Shown here in pieces: positions 1 through 13,305 of a stretch of 64,000 bases of DNA (position 1 is the stretch's first letter; every line of letters starts with the position of its first letter). A program made the translations under genes and the position numbers. This DNA is from Antitrichia curtipendula. Lineage: Eukaryota; Streptophyta; Bryopsida; Hypnales; Leucodontaceae. The notes below the pieces were generated by a model. The model saw nothing but the letters and a program-made list of their open reading frames with translations. It did not search any database and had not been told where the DNA came from. Location of the stretch: contig OX579636.1 in assembly GCA_951230915.1 (NCBI GenBank), positions 35,461,567-35,525,566 of the forward strand. Direction: 5' to 3'.

Positions 1-917
1 TTGAATTCAAGCATTTCACTAGAAAATTTTATTTGTGTAATGTAATCCTACGAGGGCTTGGGATTGAACTGGAATACTAGTTCCCTTATTTTTTTATTCA
101 AGCGGAACGGTATTTTATTGTAATGGGGATATGTAAATATGGGTTGGGATTGACAATTTCAAATGAAATAGTATCCAAGTTGTTTTGAATTCAAGCATTC
201 CACTAGAAAATTTTATTTGTGTAATGGGATCCTACGAGGGCTTGGGATTGAACTGAAATACTAGTTCCCTTATTTTCTAATTCAAGTGGAACGGTATTTT
301 ATTGTAATGGGGATATGGAAATATGGGTTGGGATTGACAATTTCAAACGAAATAGTATCCAAGTTGTTTTGAATTCAAGCATTCCACTAGAAAATTTTAT
401 TTGTGTAATGTAATCCTACGAGGGTTTGGGATTGAACTGGAATACTAGTTCCCTTATTTTTTTATTCAAGTGGAACGGTATTTTATTGTAATGGGGATAT
501 GGAAATATGGGTTGGGATTGACAATTTCAAATGAAATAGTATCCAAGCTGTTTTGAATTCAAGCATTCCACTAGAAAATTTTATTTGTGTAATGGGATCC
601 TACGCGGGTTTGGGATTGAAGTGAAACACTAGTTCCCTTATGTTCTAATTCAAGTGGACCGGTATTTTATTGTAATGGGGATATGGAAATATGGGTTGGG
701 ATTGACAATTTCAAATGAAATAGTATCCAAGTTGTTTTGAATTCAAGCATTCCACTAGAAAATTTTATTTGTGTAATAGGATCCTACGAGGGTTTGGGAT
801 TGAAGTGAAACACTAGTTCCCTTATGTTCTAATTCAAGTGGAACGGTATTGTATTGTAATGGGGATATGTAAATATGGGTTGGGATTGACAATTTTAAAT
901 GAAATAGTATCCAAGTT

Positions 918-2573
918 GTTTTGAATTCAAGCATTCCACTAGAAAATTTTATTTGTGTAATGGAATCCTACAAGGGTTTGGGATTGTACTGAAACACTAG
1001 TTCCCTTATGTTCTAATTCAAGTGGAACGGTATTTTATTGTAATGGGGATATGGAAATATGGGTTGGGATTGACAATTTCAAATGAAATAGTATCCAAGT
1101 TGTTTTGAATTCAAGCATTCTTCTAGAAAATTTTATATGTGTAATGGGATCCTACGAGGGTTTGGGATTGAAGTGAAACACTAGTTCCCTTATGTTCTAA
1201 TTCAAGTGGAACGGTATTGTATTGTAATGGGGATATGGAAATATGGGTTGGGATTGACAATTTTAAATGAAATAGTATCCAAGTTGTTTTGAATTCAAGC
1301 ATTCCACTAGAAAATTTTATTTGTGTAATGGAATCCTACAAGGGTTTGGGATTGTACTGAAACACTAGTTCCCTTATGTTCTAATTCAAGTGGAACGGTA
1401 TTTTATTGTAATGGGGATATGGAAATATGGGTTGGGATTGACAATTTCAAATGAAATAGTATCCAAGTTATTTTGAATTCAAGCATTCGACTAGGAAATT
1501 TTATTTGTGTAATGGGATCCTACGAGGGCTTGGGATTCAACTGAAAGACTAGTTCCCTTATTTTCTAATTCAAGTGGAACGGTATTTTATTGTATTGGGG
1601 ATATGTAAATATGGGTTGGGATTGACAATTTTAAATGAAATAGTATCCAAGTTGTTTTGAATTCAAGCATTCCACTAGAAAATTTTATTTGTGTAATGGA
1701 ATCCTACAAGGGTTTGGGATTGTACTGAAACACTAGTTCCCTTATGTTCTAGTTCAAGTGGAACGGTATTTTATTGTAATGGGGATATGGAAATATGGGT
1801 TGGGATTGACAATTTCAAATGAAATAGTATCCAAGTTATTTTGAATTCAAGCATTCGACTAGGAAATTTTATTTGTGTAATGGGATCCTACGAGGGCTTG
1901 GGATTCAACTGAAAGACTAGTTCCCTTATTTTCTAATTCAAGTGGAACGGTATTTTATTGTAATGGGGATATGTAAATATAGGTTGGGATTGACAATTTC
2001 AAATGAAATAGTATCCAAGCTGTTTTGAATTCAAGCATTCCACTAGAAAATTTTATTTGTGTAATGGAATCCTACAAGGGTTTGGGATTGTACTGAAACA
2101 CTAGTTCCCTTATGTTCTAATTCAAGTGGAACGGTATTTTATTGTAATGGGGATATGGAAATATGGGTTGGGATTGACAATTTCAAATGAAATAGTATCC
2201 AAGTTATTTTGAATTCAAGCATTCGACTAGGATATTTTATTTGTGTAATGGGATCCTACGAGGGCTTGGGATTCAACTGAAAGACTAGTTCCCTTATTTT
2301 CTAATTCAAGTGGAACGGTATTTTATTGTAATGGGGATATGTAAATATAGGTTGGGATTGACAATTTCAAATGAAATAGTATCCAAGCTGTTTTGAATTC
2401 AAGCATTCCACTAGAAAATTTTATTTGTGTAATGGAATCCTACAAGGGTTTGGGATTGTACTGAAACACTAGTTCCCTTATGTTCTAATTCAAGTGGAAC
2501 GGTATTTTATTGTAATGGGGATATGTAAATATAGGTTGGGATTGACAATGTCAAATGAAATAGTATCCAAGCT
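918..2573 (+). repeat. 368-bp dimeric higher-order repeat, about 4.5 copies
   Basis: The marker ggattgtact recurs at 981, 1349, 1717, 2085 and 2453, exactly 368 bp apart each time. The second marker ttcgactagg recurs at 1486, 1854 and 2222, also 368 apart. Type X monomers (ggaatcctacaaggg, gtactgaaac, tatgttc) alternate with type Y monomers (attcgactagg, gggattcaactgaaag, tattttc). The first Y position near 1121 holds a different variant (attcttctagaaaa), so the dimer was not fully homogenised. Confidence 0.9.
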
Positions 2574-2621
2574 GTTTTGAATTCAAGCATTCCACTAGAA
2601 ATTTTATTTGTGTAATGGGAT

Positions 2622-4600
2622 CCAACAGGGGTTTGGGATTGAACTGAAATACTAGTTCCCTTATTTTCTAATTCAAGTGGAACGGTATTTTATTGTAATG
2701 GGGATATGTAAATATGGGTTGGGATTGACAATTTTAAATGAAATAGTATCCAAGTTGTTTTGAATTAAAGCATTCCACTAGAAAATTTTATTTGTGTAAT
2801 GGGATCCTACGAGGGCTTGGGATTGAACTGAAAGACTAGTTCCCTTATTTTCTAATTCAAGTGGACCGGTATTTTATTGTAATGGGGATATGGAAATATG
2901 GGTTGGGATTGACAATTTCAAATGAAATAGTATCCAAGTTATTTTGAATTCAAGCATTCGACTAGGAAATTTTATTTGTGTAATGGGATCCTACGAGGGC
3001 TTGGGATTCAACTGAAAGACTAGTTCCCTTATTTTCTAATTCAAGTGGAACGGTATTTTATTGTAATGGGGATATGTAAATATAGGTTGGGATTGACAAT
3101 TTCAAATGAAATAGTATCCAAGCTGTTTTGAGTAGAAGCATTCCCCTAGAAAATTTTATTTGTCTAATGGGATCCTATGTGGGTTTGGGATTGAAGTGAA
3201 ATACTAGTTCCCTTATTTTCTAATTCAAGTGGAACGGTATTTTATTGTAATGGGGATATGGAAATATGGGTTGGGATTGACAATTTCAAATGAAATAGTA
3301 TCCAAGTTGTTTTGAATTCAAGCATTCCACTAGAGAATTTTATTTGTGTAATGGGATCCTACGAGGGTTTGGGATTGAAGTGAAACACTAGTTCCCTTAT
3401 GTTCTAATTCAAGTGGAACGGTATTGTATTGTAATGGGGATATGTAAATATGGGTTGGGATTGACAATTTTAAATGAAATAGTATCCAAGTTGTTTTGAA
3501 TTCAAGCATTCCACTAGAAAATTTTATTTGTGTAATGGAATCCTACGAGGGCTTGGGATTGAACTGAAAGACTAGTTCCCTTATTTTCTAATTCAAGTGG
3601 AACGGTATTTTATTGTAATGGGGATATGGAAATATGGGTTGGGATTGACAATTTCAAATGAAATAGTATCCAAGTTGTTTTGAATTCAAGCATTCCACTA
3701 GAGAATTTTATTTGTGTAATGGGATCCTACGAGGGTTTGGGATTGAAGTGAAACACTAGTTCCCTTATGTTCTAATTCAAGTGGAACGGTATTGTATTGT
3801 AATGGGGATATGTAAATATGGGTTGGGATTGACAATTTTAAATGAAATAGTATCCAAGTTGTTTTGAATTCAAGCATTCCACTAGAAAATTTTATTTGTG
3901 TAATGGGATCCTACGAGGGTTTGGGATTGTACTGAAACACTAGTTCCCTTATGTTCTAATTCAAGTGGAACGGTATTTTATTGTAATGGGGATATGGAAA
4001 TATGGGTTGGGATTGACAATTTCATATGAAATAGTATCCAAGTTCATTTGAATTCAAGCATTCCACTAGAAAATTTTATTTGTGTAATGGGATCCAACAG
4101 GGGTTTGGGATTGAACTGAAATACTAGTTCCCTTATTTTCTAATTCAAGTGGAACGGTATTTTATTGTAATGGGGATATGGAAATATGGGTTGGGATTGA
4201 CAATTTTAAATGAAATAGTATCCAAGTTGTTTTGAATTAAAGCATTCCACTAGAAAATTTTATTTGTGTAATGGGATCCTACGAGGGCTTGGGATTGAAC
4301 TGAAAGACTAGTTCCCTTGTTTTCTAATTCAAGTGGACCGGTATTTTATTGTAATGGGGATATGGAAATATGGGTTGGGATTGACAATTTCAAATGAAAT
4401 AGTATCCAAGTTATTTTGAATTCAAGCATTCGACTAGGAAATTTTATTTGTGTAATGGGATCCTACGAGGGCTTGGGATTCAACTGAAAGACTAGTTCCT
4501 TTATTTTCTAATTCAAGTGGAACGGTATTTTATTGTAATGGGGATATGTAAATATAGGTTGGGATTGACAATTTCAAATGAAATAGTATCCAAGTTGTTT
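2622..4600 (+). repeat. 8-monomer (1,472 bp) spaced repeat
   Basis: The marker ccaacagggg at 2622 and 4094, and tgaattaaag at 2761 and 4233, are each 1,472 bp apart, which is 8 x 184. About three monomers after each marker match closely, including the following ttcgactagg monomer. The monomers between are less similar, so only part of the 8-mer is still recognisable. A smaller 368-bp repeat (tagagaattt at 3331 and 3699) lies inside. Confidence 0.75.
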
Positions 4601-7600
4601 TGAATTCAAGCATTCCACTAGAAAATTTTATTTGTGTAATGGGATCCTATGTGGGTTTGGGATTGTACTGAAACACTAGTTCCCTTATGTTCTAATTCAA
4701 GTGGAACGGTATTTTATTGTAATGGGGATATGTAAATATGGGTTGGGATTGACAATTTCAAATGAAATAGTATCCAAGTTGTTTTGAATTCAAGCATTCC
4801 ACTAGAAAATTTTATTTGTATAATGGGATCCTTACGGGGGTTTGGGATTGAACTGAAATACTAGTTCCCTTATTTTCTAATTCAAGTGGAACGGTATTTT
4901 ATTGTAATGGGGATATGGAAATATGGGCAGGAATTGACAATTTCAAATGAAATAGTATCCAAGTTGTTTTGAATTCAAGCATTCCACTAGAAAATTTTAT
5001 TTGTGTAATGTAATCCTACGAGGGTTTGGGATTGAACTGGAATACTAGTTCCCTTATTTTTTTATTCAAGCGGAACGGTATTTTATTGTAATGGGGATAT
5101 GTAAATATGGGTTGGGATTGACAATTTCAAATGAAATAGTATCCAAGTTGTTTTGAATTCAAGCATTCCACTAGAAAATTTTATTTGTGTAATGGAATCC
5201 TACAAGGGTTTGGGATTGTACTGAAACACTAGTTCCCTTATGTTCTAATTCAAGTGGAACGGTATTTTATTGTAATAGGGATATGGAAATATGGGTAGGC
5301 ATTGACAATTTCAAACGAAATAGTATCCAAGTTGTTTTGAATTCAAGCATTCCACTAGAAAATTTTATTTGTGTAATGTAATCCTACGAGGGTTTGGGAT
5401 TGAACTGGAATACTAGTTCCCTTATTTTTTTATTCAAGTGGAACGGTATTTTATTGTAATGGGGATATGGAAATATGGGTTGGGATTGACAATTTCAAAT
5501 GAAATAGTATCCAAGCTGTTTTGAATTCAAGCATTCCACTAGAAAATTTTATTTGTGTAATGGGATCCTACGCGGGTTTGGGATTGAAGTGAAACACTAG
5601 TTCCCTTATGTTCTAATTCAAGTGGACCGGTATTTTATTGTAATGGGGATATGGAAATATGGGTTGGGATTGACAATTTCAAATGAAATAGTATCCAACT
5701 TGTTTTGAATTCAAGCATTCCACTAGAACATTTTATTTGTGTAATGTAATCCTACGAGGGTTTGTGATTGGACTGGAATACTAGTTCCCTTATTTTTTTA
5801 TTCAAGTGGAACGGTATTTTATTGTAATGGGGATATGGAAATATGGGTTGGGATTGACAATTTCAAATGAAATAGTAGCCAAGCTGTTTTGAATTCAAGC
5901 ATTCCACTAGAAAATTTTATTTGTGTAATGGGATCCTACGCGGGTTTGGGATTGAAGTGAAACACTAGTTCCCTTATGTTCTAATTCAAGTGGAACGGTA
6001 TTTTATTGTAATGGGGATATGGAAATATGGGTTGGGATTGACAATTTCAAATGAAATAGTATCCAAGTTGTTTTGAATTCAAGCATTCCACTAGAGAATT
6101 TTATTTGTGTAATAGGATCCTACGAGGGTTTGGGATTGAAGTGAAACACTAGTTCCCTTATGTTCTAATTCAAGTGGAACGGTATTGTATTGTAATGGGG
6201 ATATGTAAATATGGGTTGGGATTGACAATTTTAAATGAAATAGTATCCAAGTTGTTTTGAATTCAAGCATTCCACTAGAAAATTTTATTTGTGTAATGGA
6301 ATCCTACAAGGGTTTGGGATTGTACTGAAACACTAGTTCCCTTATGTTCTAATTCAAGTGGAACGGTATTTTATTGTAATGGGGATATGGAAATATGGGT
6401 TGGGATTGACAATTTCAAATGAAATAGTATCCAAGTTGTTTTGAATTCAAGCATTCCACTAGAAAATTTTATATGTGTAATGGGATCCTACGAGGGTTTG
6501 GGATTGAAGTGAAACACTAGTTCCCTTATGTTCTAATTCAAGTGGAACGGTATTGTATTGTAATGGGGATATGTAAATATGGGTTGGGATTGACAATTTT
6601 AAATGAAATAGTATCCAAGTTGTTTTGAATTCAAGCATTCCACTAGAAAATTTTATTTGTGTAATGGAATCCTACAAGGGTTTGGGATTGTACTGAAACA
6701 CTAGTTCCCTTATGTTCTAATTCAAGTGGAACGGTATTTTATTGTAATGGGGATATGGAAATATGGGTTGGGATTGACAATTTCATATGAAATAGTATCC
6801 AAGTTGTTTTGAATTCAAGCATTCCACTAGAAAATTTTATTTGTGTAATGGGATCCTACGAGGGCTTGGGATTGAACTGAAATACTAGTTCCCTTATTTT
6901 CTAATTCAAGTGGATCGGTATTTTAGTGTAATAGGGATATGGAAATATGGGTAGGCATTGACAATTTCAAACGAAACAGTATCCAAGTTGTTTTGAATTC
7001 AAGCATTCCACTAGAAAATTTTATTTGTGTAATGTAATCCTACGAGGGTTTGGGATTGAACTGGAATACTAGTTCCCTTATTTTTTTATTCAAGTGGAAC
7101 GGTATTGTATTGTAATGGGGATATGGAAATATGGGTTGGGATTGACAATTTCGAATGAAATAGTATCCAAGTTGTTTTGAATTCAAGCATTCCACTAGAA
7201 AATTTTATTTGTGTAATGGGATCCTACGAGGGCTTGGGATTGAACTGAAATACTAGTTCCCTTATTTTCTAATTCAAGTGGAACGGTATTTTAGTGTAAT
7301 AGGGATATGGAAATATGGGTAGGCATTGACAATTTCAAACGAAATAGTATCCAAGTTGTTTTGAATTCAAGCATTCCACTAGAAAATTTTATTTGTGTAA
7401 TGTAATCCTACGAGGGTTTGGGATTGAACTGGAATACTAGTTCCCTTATTTTTTTATTCAAGTGGAACGGTATTTTATTGTAATGGGGATATGGAAATAT
7501 GGGTTGGGATTGACAATTTCAAATGAAATAGTATCCAAGCTGTTTTGAATTCAAGCATTCCACTAGAAAATTTTATTTGTGTAATGGGATCCTACGCGGG

Positions 7601-10364
7601 TTTGGGATTGAAGTGAAACACTAGTTCCCTTATGTTCTAATTCAAGTGGAACGGTATTTTATTGTAATGGGGATATGGAAATATGGGTTGGGCTTGACAA
7701 ATTCAAATGAAATAGTATCCAACTTGTTTTGAATTCAAGCATTCCACTAGAACATTTTATTTGTGTAATGGGATCCTACGAGGGTTTGGGATTGAACTGG
7801 AATACTAGTTCCCTTATTTTTTTATTCAAGTGGAACGGTATTTTATTGTAATGGGGATATGGAAATATGGGTTGGGATTGACAATTTCAAATGAAATAGT
7901 ATCCAAGCTGTTTTGAATAGAAGCATTCCACTAGAAAATTTTATTTGTGTAATGGGATCCTACGCGGGTTTGGGATTGAAGTGAAACACTAGTTCCCTTA
8001 TGTTCTAATTCAGGTGGAACGGTATTTTATTGTAATGGGGATATGGAAATATGGGTTGGGATTGACAATTTCAAATGAAATAGTATCCAAGTTGTTTTGA
8101 ATTCAAGCATTCCACTAGAAAATTTTATTTGTGTAATGGGATCCTACGAGGGTTTGGGATTGAAGTGAAACACTAGTTCCCTTATGTTCTAATTCAAGTG
8201 GAACGGTATTTTATTGTAATGGGGATATGGAAATATGGGTTGGGATTGACAATTTCAAATGAAATAGTATCCAACTTGTTTTGAATTCAAGCATTCCACT
8301 AGAACATTTTATTTGTGTAATGTAATCCTACGAGGGTTTGGGATTGAACTGGAATACTAGTTCCCTTATTTTTTTATTCAAGTGGAACGGTATTTTATTG
8401 TAATGGGGATATGGAAATATGGGTTGGGATTGACAATTTCGAATGAAATAGTATCCAAGTTGTTTTGAATTCAAGCATTCCACTAGAAAATTTTATTTGT
8501 GTAATGGAATCCTACGAGGGTTTGGGATTGAAGTGAAACACTAGTTCTCTTATGTTCTAATTCAAGTGGAACGGTATTTTATTGTAATGGGGATATGGAA
8601 ATATGGGTTGGGATTGACAATTTCAAATGAAAAAGTATCCAAGTTGTTTTGAATTCAAGCATTCCACTAGAAAATTTTATATGTGTAATGGGATCCTACG
8701 AGGGTTTGGGATTGTACTGAAACACTAGTTCCCTTATGTTCTAATTCAAGTGGAACGGTATTTTATTGTAATGGGGATATGTAAATATGGGTTGGGATTG
8801 ACAATTTCGAATGAAATAGTATCCAAGTTGTTTTGAATTCAAGCATTCCACTAGAAAATTTTATTTGTGTAATGGGATCCTACGAGGGTTTGGGATTGAA
8901 GTGAAACACTAGTTCCCTTATGTTCTAATTCAAGTGGAACGGTATTTTATTGTAATGGGGATATGTAAATATGGTTTGGGATTGACAATTTCAAATGAAA
9001 TAGTATCCAAGTTGTTTTGAATTCAAGCATTCCACTAGAAAATTTTATTTGTGTAATGGAATCCTACAAGGGTTTAGGATTGTACTGAAACACTAGTTCC
9101 CTTATGTTCTAATTCAAGTGGAACGGTATTTTATTGTAATGGGGATATGGAAATATGGGTTGGGATTGAACATTTCATATGAAATAGTATCCAAGTTCAT
9201 TTGAATTCAAGCATTCCACTAGAAAATTTTATTTGTGTAATGGGATCCAACAGGGGTTTGGGATTGAACTGAAATACTAGTTCCCTTATTTTCTAATTCA
9301 AGTGGAACGGTATTTTATTGTAATGGGGATATGTAAATATGGGTTGGGATTGACAATTTTAAATGAAATAGTATCCAAGTTGTTTTGAATTCAAGCATTC
9401 CACTAGAAAATTTTATTTGTGTAATGGGATCCTACGAGGGCTTGGGATTGAACTGAAAGACTAGTTCCCTTATATTCTAATTCAAGTGGACCGGTATTTT
9501 ATTGTAATGGGGATATGGAAATATGGGTTGGGATTGACAATTTCAAATGAAATAGTATCCAAGTTGTTTTGAATACAAGCATTCCACTAGAAAATTTTAT
9601 TTGTGTAATGGGATCCTACGAGGGCTTGGGATTGAACTGAAAGACTAGTTCCCTTATTTTCTAATTCAAGTGGACCGGTATTTTATTGTAATTGGGATAT
9701 GGAAATATGGGTTGGGATTAACAATTTCAAATGAAATAGTATCCAAGTTATTTTGAATTCAAGCATTCGACTAGGAAATTTTACTTGTGTAATGGGATCC
9801 TACGAGGGCTTGGGATTCAACTGAAAGACTAGTTCCCTTATTTTCTAATTCAAGTGGAACGGTATTTTATTGTAATGGGGATATGTAAATATAGGTTGGG
9901 ATTGACAATTTCAAATGAAATAGTATCCAAGCTGTTTTGAGTAGAAGCACTCCACTAGAAAATTTTATTTGTCTAATGGGATCCTATGTGGGTTTGGGAT
10001 TGAAGTGAAATACTAGTTCCCTTATTTTCTAATTCAAGTGGAACGGTATTTTATTGTAATGGGGATATGTAAATATGGGTTGGGATTGACAATTTCAAAT
10101 GAAATAGTATCCAAGTTGTTTTGAATTCAAGCATTCCACTAGAAAATTTTATTTGTATAATGGGATCCTTACGGGGGTTTGGGATTGAAGTGAAATACTA
10201 GTTCCCTTATTTTCTAATTCAAGTGGAACGGTATTGTATTGTAATGGGGATATGTAAATATGGGTTGGGATTGACAATTTCAAATGAAATAGTATCCAAG
10301 TTGTTTTGAATTCAAGCATTCCACTAGAAAATTTTATTTGTATAATGGGATCCTTACGGGGGTT

Positions 10365-13305
10365 TGGGATTGAACTGAAATACTAGTTCCCTTATTTTCT
10401 AATTCAAGTGGAACGGTATTTTATTGTAATGGGGATATGGAAATATGGGTTGGAATTGACAATTTCAAATGAAATAGTATCCAAGTTGTTTTGAATTCAA
10501 GCATTCCACTAGAAAATTTTATTTGTGTAATGTAATCCTACGAGGGTTTGGGATTGAACTGGAATACTAGTTCCCTTATTTTTTTATTCAAGCGGAACGG
10601 TATTTTATTGTAATGGGGATATGGAAATATGGGTTGGGATTGACAATTTCAAATGAAATAGTATCCAAGCTGTTTTGAATTCAAGCAATCCACTAGAAAA
10701 TTTTATTTGTGTAATGGGATGCTACGCGGGTTTGGGATTGAAGTGAAACACTAGTTCCCTTATGTTCGAATTCAAGTGGAACGGTATTTTATTGTAATGG
10801 GGATATGGAAATATGGGTTGGGATTGACAATTTCAAATGAAATAGTATCCAAGTTGTTTTGAATTCAAGCATTCCACTAGAAAATTTTATTTGTGTAATG
10901 GGATCCTACGAGGGTTTGGGATTGAACTGGAATACTAGTTCCCTTATGTTCTAATTCAAGTGGAACGGTATTTTATTGTCATGGGGATATGTAAATATGG
11001 GTTGGGATTGACAATTTCAAATGAAATAGTATCCAAGTTGTTTTGAATTCAAGCATTCCACTAGAAAATTTTATTTGTGTAATGGAATCCTACAAGGGTT
11101 TGGGATTGTACTAAAACACTAGCTCCCTTATGCTCTAATTCAAGTGGAACGGTATTTTATTGTAATGGGGATATGGAAATATGGGTTGGGATTGACAATT
11201 TCATATGAAATAGTATCCAAATTCATTTGAATTCAAGCATTCCACTAGAAAATTTTATTTGTGTAATGGGATCCTTCGAGGGTTTGGGATTGAACTGAAA
11301 TACTAGTTCCCTTATTTTCTAATTCAAGTGGAACGGTATTTTATTGTAATGGGGATATGGAAATATGGGTTGGAATTGACAATTTCAAATGAAATAGTAT
11401 CCAAGTTGTTTTGAATTCAAGCATTCCACTAGAAAATTTTTAATGGTGTAATGGGATCCTACGAGGGCTTGGGATTGAACTGAAATACTAGTTCCCTTAT
11501 ATTCTAATTCAAGTGGAACGGTATTTTATTGTAATGGGGATATGGAAATATGGGTAGGCATTGACAATTTCAAACGAAATAGTATCCAAGTTGTTTTGAA
11601 TTCAAGCATTCCACTAGAAAATTTTATTTGTGTAATGTAATCCTACGAGGGTTTGGGATTGAACTGGAATACTAGTTCCCTTATGTTCTAATTCAAGTGG
11701 AACGGTATTTTATTGTAATGGGGATATGGAAATATGGGTTGGAATTGACAATTTCAAATGAAATAGTATCCAAGTTGTTTTGAATTCAAGCATTCCACTA
11801 GAAAATTTTATTTGTGTAATGGGATCCTTCGAGGGTTTGGGATTGAACTGAAATACTAGTTCCCTTATTTTCTAATTCAAGTGGAACGGTATTTTATTGT
11901 AATGGGGATATGGAAATATGGGTTGGAATTGACAATTTCAAATGAAATAGTATCCAAGTTGTTTTGAATTCAAGCATTCCACTAGAAAATTTTATTTGTG
12001 TAATGTAATCCTACGAGGGTTTGGGATTGAACTGGAATACTAGTTCCCTTATTTTTTTATTCAAGCGGAACGGTATTTTATTGTAATGGGGATATGGAAA
12101 TATGGGTTGGGATTGACAATTTCAAATGAAATAGTATCCAAGCTGTTTTGAATTCAAGCAATCCACTAGAAAATTTTATTTGTGTAATGGGATGCTACGC
12201 GGGTTTGGGATTGAAGTGAAACACTAGTTCCCTTATGTTCGAATTCAAGTGGAACGGTATTTTATTGTAATGGGGATATGGAAATATGGGTTGGGATTGA
12301 CAATTTCAAATGAAATAGTATCCAAGTTGTTTTGAATTCAAGCATTCCACTAGAAAATTTTATTTGTGTAATGGGATCCTACGAGGGTTTGGGATTGAAC
12401 TGGAATACTAGTTCCCTTATGTTCTAATTCAAGTGGAACGGTATTTTATTGTCATGGGGATATGTAAATATGGGTTGGGATTGACAATTTCAAATGAAAT
12501 AGTATCCAAGTTGTTTTGAATTCAAGCATTCCACTAGAAAATTTTATTTGTGTAATGGAATCCTACAAGGGTTTGGGATTGTACTAAAACACTAGCTCCC
12601 TTATGTTCTAATTCAAGTGGAACGGTATTTTATTGTAATGGGGATATGGAAATATGGGTTGGGATTGACAATTTCATATGAAATAGTATCCAAATTCATT
12701 TGAATTCAAGCATTCCACTAGAAAATTTTATTTGTGTAATGGGATCCTTCGAGGGTTTGGGATTGAACTGAAATACTAGTTCCCTTATTTTCTAATTCAA
12801 GTGGAACGGTATTTTATTGTAATGGGGATATGGAAATATGGGTTGGAATTGACAATTTCAAATGAAATAGTATCCAAGTTGTTTTGAATTCAAGCATTCC
12901 ACTAGAAAATTTTATTTGTGTAATGGGATCCTACGAGGGCTTGGGATTGAACTGAAATACTAGTTCCCTTATATTCTAATTCAAGTGGAACGGTATTTTA
13001 TTGTAATGGGGATATGGAAATATGGGTAGGCATTGACAATTTCAAACGAAATAGTATCCAAGTTGTTTTGAATTCAAGCATTCCACTAGAAAATTTTATT
13101 TGTGTAATGTAATCCTACGAGGGTTTGGGATTGAACTGGAATACTAGTTCCCTTATGTTCTAATTCAAGTGGAACGGTATTTTATTGTAATGGGGATATG
13201 GAAATATGGGTTGGAATTGACAATTTCAAATGAAATAGTATCCAAGTTGTTTTGAATTCAAGCATTCCACTAGAAAATTTTATTTGTGTAATGGGATCCT
13301 ACGCG
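10365..13305 (+). repeat. 8-monomer higher-order repeat, two adjacent copies (1,473 and 1,472 bp)
   Basis: The rare string tatgttcgaa occurs at 10761 and 12234, 1,473 bp apart. Matching variants run in the same order through both copies: an insertion-free gggatgctacgcggg monomer, a tgtcatgggg monomer, a gtactaaaacactagc monomer and a ccaaattcattt monomer. The extra base comes from ttttaatggtg near 11440 in the first copy, where the second has ttttatttgtg. Few other differences are visible. The first copy runs to about 11833. Confidence 0.9.

Larger units (their letters stand above)
1..10364 (+). repeat. Left array segment, mixed variants with dimeric stretches
   Basis: About 56 monomers with no unrelated insert. 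Common variants are tatgttctaattc, gaagtgaaac, gtactgaaac with tacaaggg, and tgtaatcc paired with a T-run (ttatttttttattc). Several 368-bp alternations occur: for example ccaagctgtt at 5511 and 5879, and ttttagtgta at 6921 and 7289. Single-base insertions are rare here (cctta class near 4831, 10168 and 10348). The single-base deletion ctagaaatttt occurs near 2599. No gene is supported. Confidence 0.92.

Noticed and set aside
1468..1510. CENP-B box-like motif in the attcgactagg variant
   Set aside because: The TTCG start is present, but the spaced A and the CGGG end of the known CENP-B box are missing.
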